A stretch of 10,373 nt of DNA, from contig WGED01000528.1 of the NCBI GenBank assembly GCA_015492915.1, forward strand, positions 1 to 10,373, written 5' to 3'. The notes beneath the pieces are model-generated. The model was not told the DNA's origin. It saw only the letters and a list, made by a program, of their open reading frames with translations, and ran no database searches. The position numbers were made by a program, and so were the translations under genes. The DNA comes from Cyclobacteriaceae bacterium. Its GTDB lineage: Bacteria > Bacteroidota > Bacteroidia > Cytophagales > Cyclobacteriaceae. This document shows positions 6,840 through 10,373 of this stretch, in pieces (within the stretch, counting starts at the first letter, position 1; each line of letters starts with the position of its first letter).

Positions 6840-7469
6840 TTATTGATCTTTCCTTCCTTCGATGGTCCAGCTCACCACCATGATGGCGCCCTTGGGATAG
6901 GGCACGCTCTCCTCAAGGATGGCAATATCCATAAATCTCGCTTTCTCAAGCTGGTCGAGGTATTCTTCCTTCGTCACGGAGCCTGCCCAGCACTCGGCCA
7001 CGGCCTGTGGGTCATTGCGGTACTCTTCGGGCACCACTTCCGTGGAATAGATATCGCTGACCACGAATCTGCCGCCGGGCTTCAGAATCCTGGCCACCTC
7101 GCGCCACACTTTGTACTTATCGCTCGCGTGATTGATGGTACAGTTGGAGATGATCACATCCACGCTGTTATCGGGTAGCCGGATATCCTCCAGGTTCGAC
7201 TTAATGAATTGCACATTTTCAACACCCAGCCTGGCAGCGTTTCGCTCCGCCTTGCGCAGCATGCCGTCGGTGATGTCGATACCGTAGGCAAAGCCCTCCG
7301 GGCCAACCTCCTGCGCCATGCGGATTACGTCTGTGCCACGGCCGCTGCCGAGGTCAACGCAAACCTCTCCCGGTCGCGCTTTAGCATAGTCGATAGCACC
7401 TCCGCACGACAGGCAGCAGGTGTCTTCGGCCAACTCCGAATATCTCACTTGTATTTGACTGATACTCAT
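6840..7469 (-). CDS. arsM: ArsM-like SAM-dependent methyltransferase (probable arsenite methyltransferase)
   Basis: A 209-residue class I methyltransferase that probably transfers methyl groups from S-adenosylmethionine to trivalent arsenic in the cytoplasm. SAM binding is shown by VDLGSGRGTD (38-47) and YGIDITDGML (62-71), with LKPGGRFVVSDIY at 129-141. Arsenite methyltransferases use three conserved cysteines (C72, C174 and C224 in the Cyanidioschyzon enzyme). Here the equivalents appear as SC22GG just before the SAM motif, C110 in ISNCTINHASDK, and C160 in AECWAGS. The 50-residue spacing between the last two is the same as in that enzyme. An extra C18-C19 pair lies near the N-terminus. It lacks the long C-terminal extension of larger ArsM proteins. 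Such enzymes need thioredoxin or other thiols, and two thioredoxins and a reductase are encoded beside it. The gene starts 15 bases after the small membrane protein gene. The substrate could be another metalloid. Confidence 0.8.
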   Translation of the reverse strand: MSISQIQVRYSELAEDTCCLSCGGAIDYAKARPGEVCVDLGSGRGTDVIRMAQEVGPEGFAYGIDITDGMLRKAERNAARLGVENVQFIKSNLEDIRLPDNSVDVIISNCTINHASDKYKVWREVARILKPGGRFVVSDIYSTEVVPEEYRNDPQAVAECWAGSVTKEEYLDQLEKARFMDIAILEESVPYPKGAIMVVSWTIEGRKDQ

Positions 7470-7484
7470 TGTCTTATTATGGTT

Positions 7485-7685
7485 TTAATTGGTTTCTTTT
7501 TCTTTTCGTCTGTTGTCATAAGCCACAAATCCACCCATGGCGGCAAACAGCATCACAGTATTGTAAGGATTTGACGTCAGGGGGCAGCTTCCTGCATTGC
7601 AGCCTATAACCCGCCAGTAGAGAAAGCCGACGAAGCCCCCTATTGCGATACCCCCGATTATTTTAAAGATACCTTTTTTCGTCAT
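7485..7685 (-). CDS. Small two-helix membrane protein (DUF6132-like)
   Basis: A 66-residue inner-membrane protein. Two hydrophobic helices (about 8-24 and 41-56) are joined by a short loop holding C29-NAGS-C34. Basic residues at both ends (TKK at the start, NRRKEK at the end) predict both termini in the cytoplasm and the Cys pair on the periplasmic side. I recall similar proteins annotated as DUF6132 in Bacteroidetes, commonly near thioredoxin genes, but no function is established to my knowledge. Its start is 12 bases after the thioredoxin stop, and its stop is 15 bases before the methyltransferase start, so it is clearly in the operon. The Cys pair could exchange disulfides with the membrane thioredoxin (inference). 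Its ATG lies inside a half copy of the dispersed palindrome. Confidence 0.85.
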   Translation of the reverse strand: MTKKGIFKIIGGIAIGGFVGFLYWRVIGCNAGSCPLTSNPYNTVMLFAAMGGFVAYDNRRKEKETN

Positions 7686-7697
7686 TTTTTCATGTTT

Positions 7698-8120
7698 TTA
7701 CTTGAGCAGCTTGTTCACCTCGTTCATGATCGCCTTTTTTGGTTTATAGCCCACAAGCCGCTTCACCTCTTTGCCATTCTTCATGATGACGAGGGTGGGA
7801 ATATTCCTGACCTTGTACCGCTGCGCCAGCGCCTGGTTATGATCCACATTCACCTTGGTCACCTTCACCTTATCGCTCTCTGTCTCGGCGATGTCGTTCA
7901 GGACGGGCGCGACCATCTTGCAGGGACCGCACCACGACGCCCAGAAGTCGATAAGCACGATGCCCGACCTTGTCGCTATTTTGAAATTTTTGTTGTTCAG
8001 GTTCACGATCTTATCGCTCGGCGGCACATTTTCCATCCTGGCCATTTTGCGATAATTATAGGCAATGTAGAGGATGAACAGGCCTAAACAAACGAGCGCT
8101 ACGATTATTGTTGTTGACAT
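7698..8120 (-). CDS. Membrane-anchored thioredoxin
   Basis: A 140-residue thiol-disulfide oxidoreductase. Residues 4-22 are one hydrophobic helix (IIVALVCLGLFILYIAY) followed by the basic YRKMAR, and a thioredoxin domain covers about 37-140. The active site is W63-C64-G-P-C67 and the cis-Pro lies in RNIPTLV (P108). The distribution of positive charge favours N-terminus outside and the thioredoxin domain in the cytoplasm, which differs from TlpA/ResA-like exported thioredoxins. That topology is inferred and could be wrong. It would put the domain within reach of both the methyltransferase and the reductase fusion. It is 12 bases upstream of the small membrane protein gene and 118 bases after the FeS protein gene, a gap filled with tandem repeats. 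Confidence 0.92.
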   Translation of the reverse strand: MSTTIIVALVCLGLFILYIAYNYRKMARMENVPPSDKIVNLNNKNFKIATRSGIVLIDFWASWCGPCKMVAPVLNDIAETESDKVKVTKVNVDHNQALAQRYKVRNIPTLVIMKNGKEVKRLVGYKPKKAIMNEVNKLLK

Positions 8121-8148
8121 ATTGCTAAAGATTTATTGTTCAATCAAT

Positions 8149-8218
8149 TGACTATTGTTTATTGATCATTGCTTTTTGACTATTGCTTATTGACTATTGC
8201 TTATTGACTATTGCTTAT
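8149..8218. repeat. Tandem repeat of five 14-bp units
   Basis: Five head-to-tail units are seen: TGACTATTGTTTAT (8149), TGATCATTGCTTTT (8163), then three identical TGACTATTGCTTAT (8177, 8191, 8205). The array fills most of the gap between the FeS protein gene and the thioredoxin gene. The identical copies suggest recent slippage and a copy number that may vary between strains. Units are too short and lack spacers, so it is not a CRISPR. Confidence 0.9.
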
Positions 8219-8238
8219 TACTTATTTTTCTAAAAACT

Positions 8239-8781
8239 TTATTTCATCAGCGTAAAAACCGGTTTGAATTTCAGACTGCCGTTGGGACATTTGGCTACGC
8301 ATATCAGGCACTTCGAGCAACTGAAATCTTCGCCCGGATCTGCCATACCGGTTTTGTATAAACTGTATTTTTGTCCGTCGATGGCAGGCAGATAACAGGC
8401 GTCATCACACTTGCCGCAGGCAGTACATGTGTCCGAATTCAGTTGAATTTTATAAATTGAAAATTTATTGAGCCATCCGGAGATCCACGCTATCGGGCAG
8501 CCTATTTTATGATACTGATACATTTGCCGAAATTCCTGGCTCGGACTCATCTTCATGATCATCTCCATCACAATGCCCACAGGGCACATCCAGCGGCAGA
8601 ATACCTTGCCCCAGATGATACCGATGGCCGATCCGGCTGCCACCACCCACCACAACGAAATCTGATAGTAGCTCACGAAGACGTAAATGGCAATGCCCAA
8701 CACGAGCTGTATCCACCGCCTTCTGTCGGCCAGCGCCGAAACGATCTTTTGTCTTCTGCCTTTCTTTTTACGCTTTGCCAT
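8239..8781 (-). CDS. Membrane-bound 2x[4Fe-4S] ferredoxin-type protein
   Basis: A 180-residue integral membrane electron carrier related to the NapH/YccM/NosR C-terminal group. A strongly basic start (MAKRKKKGRR) is followed by two hydrophobic helices (about 24-38 and 42-58), then the family hallmark GKVFC62RWMC66PVG. Two ferredoxin motifs follow: C119-x2-C122-x2-C125-x3-C129, and C155-x2-C158-x2-C161-x3-C165-P. The FeS part should face the cytoplasm. It lacks the second C-x3-C-P membrane block of full-length NapH-type proteins, so it is a short form. Its start is 5 bases after the stop of the NifX-like gene, so the two are co-transcribed. It could pass electrons between a membrane donor and the cytoplasmic redox proteins encoded downstream; the partner is not known. 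Confidence 0.88.
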   Translation of the reverse strand: MAKRKKKGRRQKIVSALADRRRWIQLVLGIAIYVFVSYYQISLWWVVAAGSAIGIIWGKVFCRWMCPVGIVMEMIMKMSPSQEFRQMYQYHKIGCPIAWISGWLNKFSIYKIQLNSDTCTACGKCDDACYLPAIDGQKYSLYKTGMADPGEDFSCSKCLICVAKCPNGSLKFKPVFTLMK

Positions 8782-8786
8782 GGATT

Positions 8787-9134
8787 TCAGTCGATTAATT
8801 CATGGATATCGGAGCGCAGGCTCCCTTTCAGATACTCCTCGATCAGATGTTCCGGATCGGTGATGTTCACGCCCACAAACACGTTTATCTTCGTCTCTGC
8901 CAAATAGCTGAGTGACTGTTTGTCAATGCCATGCGCGATGACATCCGTAATGCCATGGCGCTGCATGGATTCGGGGAGATTTCCGGCAAACTCCTCCGAA
9001 GACACCTCCAACCGGCGGCTGACGGAAGCATGGTCATCGATCTCATAGATACTGTAGTGCGAGCACCGTTCAAAGCGCTCACTCAGATTATTTTCCGAAA
9101 CGGGAATCGCCACTCTGATCATATCCTTAATCAT
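8787..9134 (-). CDS. NifX/NafY-like dinitrogenase iron-molybdenum cofactor family protein
   Basis: A 115-residue small cytoplasmic protein with the alternating strand/helix pattern of the Nitro_FeMo-Co family. It opens with MIRVAIPVSENNLSERFERCSHYSIYEIDD, here given in segments: a first strand (IRVAIPV), a Ser-rich metal-site loop, then FERCSHYSIYEID. The mid part has GITDVIAHGID (61-71) and the end has KINVFVGVN. In nitrogenase systems relatives carry FeMo or NifB cofactor. Many stand-alone relatives occur in anaerobes without nitrogenase, and no nif gene is present here, so a FeS or metal-handling role is more likely. It is the first gene of the operon. The ATG at 9134 is only 10 bases from the -7 box at 9145-9152, so the second Met at 9122 (MIRVAIPV), which matches the usual family start, may be the real one. 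Confidence 0.82.
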   Translation of the reverse strand: MIKDMIRVAIPVSENNLSERFERCSHYSIYEIDDHASVSRRLEVSSEEFAGNLPESMQRHGITDVIAHGIDKQSLSYLAETKINVFVGVNITDPEHLIEEYLKGSLRSDIHELID

Positions 9135-9144
9135 TTTCCGGCGG

Positions 9145-9152
9145 CAAAATTA
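9145..9152 (-). promoter_or_regulatory. Promoter -7 box of the redox/arsM operon
   Basis: On the - strand this reads TAATTTTG, an exact match to the Bacteroidetes TAnnTTTG box. No good -33 box lies at the normal 19-21 base distance (the closest is TTTC at 9177-9180 with a long spacer). A weak -33 fits with dependence on an activator. Confidence 0.55.
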
Positions 9153-9204
9153 GCCCGAAATCCATGTCAGACCTACGAAAAACATGCTCTGGTTAGCTGC
9201 CTCA

Positions 9205-9224
9205 AAACTGAATTAATTCAGTTT
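9205..9224. promoter_or_regulatory. Candidate Crp/Fnr-family operator
   Basis: A perfect 20-bp inverted repeat, with core CTGAATTAATTCAG at 9208-9221. The half-sites TGA and TCA are six bases apart, the same geometry as CRP (TGTGA-N6-TCACA) and FNR (TTGAT-N4-ATCAA) sites. Its centre is about 76 bases upstream of the operon transcript start predicted from the -7 box, within the range used by upstream-binding activators of this family. The adjacent regulator is the obvious candidate to bind it. Confidence 0.6.
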
Positions 9225-9321
9225 AAAAACTGTCATATTTCAGGTTTGGGTCATTTCAAGGATTTTCGACGTAAGCTGTTTGGATGGCAGTAATCGCCTG
9301 GCCTGGCTACTATGACGCTTC

Positions 9322-9347
9322 CATGATAAAATCGTCATTTTCTCATG
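9322..9347. repeat. Copy C of the dispersed 26-bp AT-rich palindrome
   Basis: Arms CATGATAAAAT and ATTTTCTCATG surround a CGTC loop, with one mismatch in the stem. It has the same length as copies A and B and lies mid-gap between divergent genes, where neither strand needs a terminator. That argues for a repeat family rather than a terminator. Confidence 0.7.
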
Positions 9348-9411
9348 AATCATTTCGCCACAATTTGAGAGGGTACAAAACAAACGGTGCTAACAGATAA
9401 AACCGCAATTA

Positions 9412-9443
9412 TTTCATGCCTCGAATTATATCTTTTACCTTTG
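9412..9443 (+). promoter_or_regulatory. Promoter of the Crp/Fnr regulator
   Basis: TACCTTTG at 9436-9443 matches TAnnTTTG exactly. TTTC at 9412-9415 (one mismatch from TTTG) lies 20 bases upstream, giving standard Bacteroidetes spacing. The predicted leader before the start codon at 9485 is about 35 bases. Confidence 0.6.
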
Positions 9444-9484
9444 CGCATTGAAAAAATTGACCCTGAAAACCATTAGCGCAAAGC

Positions 9485-10150
9485 ATGACCGAACAGTGGA
9501 AGCCTGACCGGATACATCAGCTGCCGAAGATCGAACAGGAATTTCTGAAGCACAAGAAAAAGCAACTGCTCTATACCAAGGGAGAGAATATCTTCAAGCA
9601 GGGCGCCTTTGCCCCTTATGTCATCTACGTGCAGGCAGGGCTTGTGAAGGTGTATCTGCAGACAGGCTACAACAAAAAGATCAACATCCGCATTGCCAAA
9701 CCGGGTGATTTTCTCGCCTTCGCTTCCGTCTTTGGCGAGGAGATTTACCGCTATTCCGCTGTAGCGGTAACCGACGCGCTGGTGTGCATCATCGACAAGG
9801 ACCGTCTAAAGGAATTGCTGATAAAAAACAGTGATTTTGCCATGCGGATCACTTCAAGGGTCTTTACCACAGAACGACATCTGCTCGATATCATCACCAA
9901 CGTCTCCTACAAACAGATGCGCGGCAAGATGGCCTCGGCGTTGCTCTACCTCTCTGACAAAACATTCCTGGAAGAGAATATTTTTCAGCACCTCACTCGC
10001 CAGGACATTGCCGATTTTGCCTCCATCTCCACAGAAAGCGCCATAAAATTCCTGAAGGAATTTGAAAAGGACGGCATCCTGAAACTCTCCGGCAAGAACA
10101 TCCTGATCACTGATTACGACAGACTGAAGCAGATCGCCAGGAACGGGTGA
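9485..10150 (+). CDS. Crp/Fnr-family transcription regulator
   Basis: A 221-residue DNA-binding regulator of the usual length. Residues about 25-110 are the cyclic-nucleotide-binding-like beta-barrel (LLYTKGENIFKQG, then IRIAKPGDFLAFAS). Residues about 112-140 form the dimer helix, and 145-215 the winged helix-turn-helix with LTRQDIADFASIST (170-183) and recognition helix ESAIKFLKEFEKDGIL (184-199). The Glu that contacts the G of TGA in CRP and FNR is kept (E184), with Lys188 where Arg is usual. There is a single Cys (C101), so it cannot hold an FNR-type [4Fe-4S] cluster, and the cAMP pocket residues of E. coli CRP are not evident. The signal is unknown. It is divergent from the redox/arsM operon with a matching palindrome between them, so it likely controls that operon. 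Confidence 0.9.
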   Translation: MTEQWKPDRIHQLPKIEQEFLKHKKKQLLYTKGENIFKQGAFAPYVIYVQAGLVKVYLQTGYNKKINIRIAKPGDFLAFASVFGEEIYRYSAVAVTDALVCIIDKDRLKELLIKNSDFAMRITSRVFTTERHLLDIITNVSYKQMRGKMASALLYLSDKTFLEENIFQHLTRQDIADFASISTESAIKFLKEFEKDGILKLSGKNILITDYDRLKQIARNG

Positions 10151-10152
10151 TC

Positions 10153-10177
10153 TATGAAAAAATGACTATTTTTCATA
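10153..10177. repeat. Copy D of the dispersed palindrome
   Basis: TATGAAAAAAT and ATTTTTCATA enclose a GAC-type loop. It starts 2 bases after the stop of the regulator gene. It is one base shorter than copies A-C and has matched changes at both tips (C to T and G to A), so pairing is preserved. It could also serve as a weak terminator. Confidence 0.6.
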
Positions 10178-10231
10178 CATCTTCTATCAAAGGGGCATTT
10201 TGAGGCTTCAACCATCGTTGTTATCTTAACC

Positions 10232-10253
10232 AAAAAATCATCGATTTTCCATG
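10232..10253. repeat. Degenerate copy E of the dispersed palindrome, overlapping a start codon
   Basis: AAAAAATCATCGATTTTCC is followed by ATG. It matches the interior of copy A (AAAATCATCG) but has lost the left CATG tip. The right CATG tip supplies the ATG of the following gene at 10251. Confidence 0.45.
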
Positions 10254-10373
10254 AAAATGTTGAAAACAATCTCCTTGTTAATGCTATCCGTATTGGCTGT
10301 CAATGCCCAGGTGCCTAAAAAACGATTGCCGCAGACGATCAACATACCCGTTTATAACCATATTTTCCCCTCC
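10251..10373 (+). CDS. N-terminus of an exported protein (partial)
   Basis: Forty-one codons run to the window edge. It begins MKMLKTISLLMLSVLAVNAQ, a signal peptide with cleavage expected after NAQ, the same ending as in the protein at 3028. The mature part starts VPKKRLPQTINIPVYNHIF. A second in-frame Met at codon 3 is an alternative start. Too little is present to name a family. The gene is on the same strand as the regulator but 100 bases after it and is probably unrelated. Confidence 0.75.
   Translation, partial: MKMLKTISLLMLSVLAVNAQVPKKRLPQTINIPVYNHIFPS

Larger units (their letters stand above)
9135..9484. other. Divergent intergenic control region
   Basis: These 350 bases separate the redox operon (-) from the Crp/Fnr regulator (+). 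I see no gene here. It holds the operon -7 box next to the 9134 end, a 20-bp perfect palindrome (9205-9224), one copy of the dispersed palindrome (9322-9347), a decayed partial copy at 9396-9418, and the regulator promoter at 9412-9443. Confidence 0.7.

Noticed and set aside
8149..8218. Possible CRISPR array
   Set aside because: Units are 14 bp and adjoin directly, with no spacers.
8787..9134. Evidence for nitrogen fixation
   Set aside because: The NifX/NafY-like family is widespread in anaerobes without nitrogenase, and no nif structural or assembly gene is in the window.
9485..10150. Oxygen-sensing FNR with an FeS cluster
   Set aside because: Only one Cys is present in the protein, so the four-Cys cluster site is missing.

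Overview
The window looks like a chromosomal segment of a Bacteroidetes bacterium, probably an anaerobic member of the Bacteroidales. Three things point there: promoter-like boxes of the Bacteroidetes type (TAnnTTTG, seen exactly at 9436-9443 on + and 9145-9152 on -), weak or absent Shine-Dalgarno sequences, and a secreted GH78-type glycosidase next to a set of small redox proteins typical of anaerobes. No RNA gene, CRISPR array, transposase or integrase is visible.

Layout. Positions 1-102 hold the tail of a + strand gene, followed by a strong terminator. A secreted alpha-L-rhamnosidase-like enzyme follows (237-2660, +), then a 367-base gap with a degenerate repeat, then a small secreted beta-rich protein of unknown function (3028-3621, +). 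From 3760 to 9134 nearly everything lies on the - strand. Read in transcription order it is: a NifX/NafY-like FeMo-cofactor-family protein, a membrane-bound 2x[4Fe-4S] protein, a membrane-anchored thioredoxin, a 66-residue two-helix membrane protein, an ArsM-like methyltransferase, a previously uncalled 30-codon Cys-containing peptide (6710-6802), a hairpin terminator, a radical SAM/SPASM enzyme, and a thioredoxin-thioredoxin reductase fusion closed by its own terminator. A Crp/Fnr-family regulator (9485-10150, +) is divergent from this set. The window ends in the start of another exported protein (10251 onward, +).

How the genes may work together (inference). The methyltransferase has all three cysteines expected of arsenite S-adenosylmethionine methyltransferases, and it sits among two thioredoxins, a thioredoxin reductase and a membrane FeS protein. 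ArsM enzymes use thioredoxin as reductant. The peptide has a vicinal Cys pair plus a third Cys and two His. It lies between the methyltransferase and a SPASM enzyme whose family mostly modifies peptides and proteins. The two readings I favour are a ribosomally made, radical-SAM-modified peptide linked to metalloid or thiol chemistry, or a small metalloid-binding peptide. A 20-bp perfect palindrome with TGA-N6-TCA geometry lies between the regulator and the operon and is a likely binding site for that regulator.

Gaps between genes carry a family of AT-rich palindromes of about 26 bp (at least four copies plus half copies, two of which overlap or directly abut start codons), a 14-bp tandem repeat inside the redox operon, and a long hairpin ahead of the radical SAM gene.
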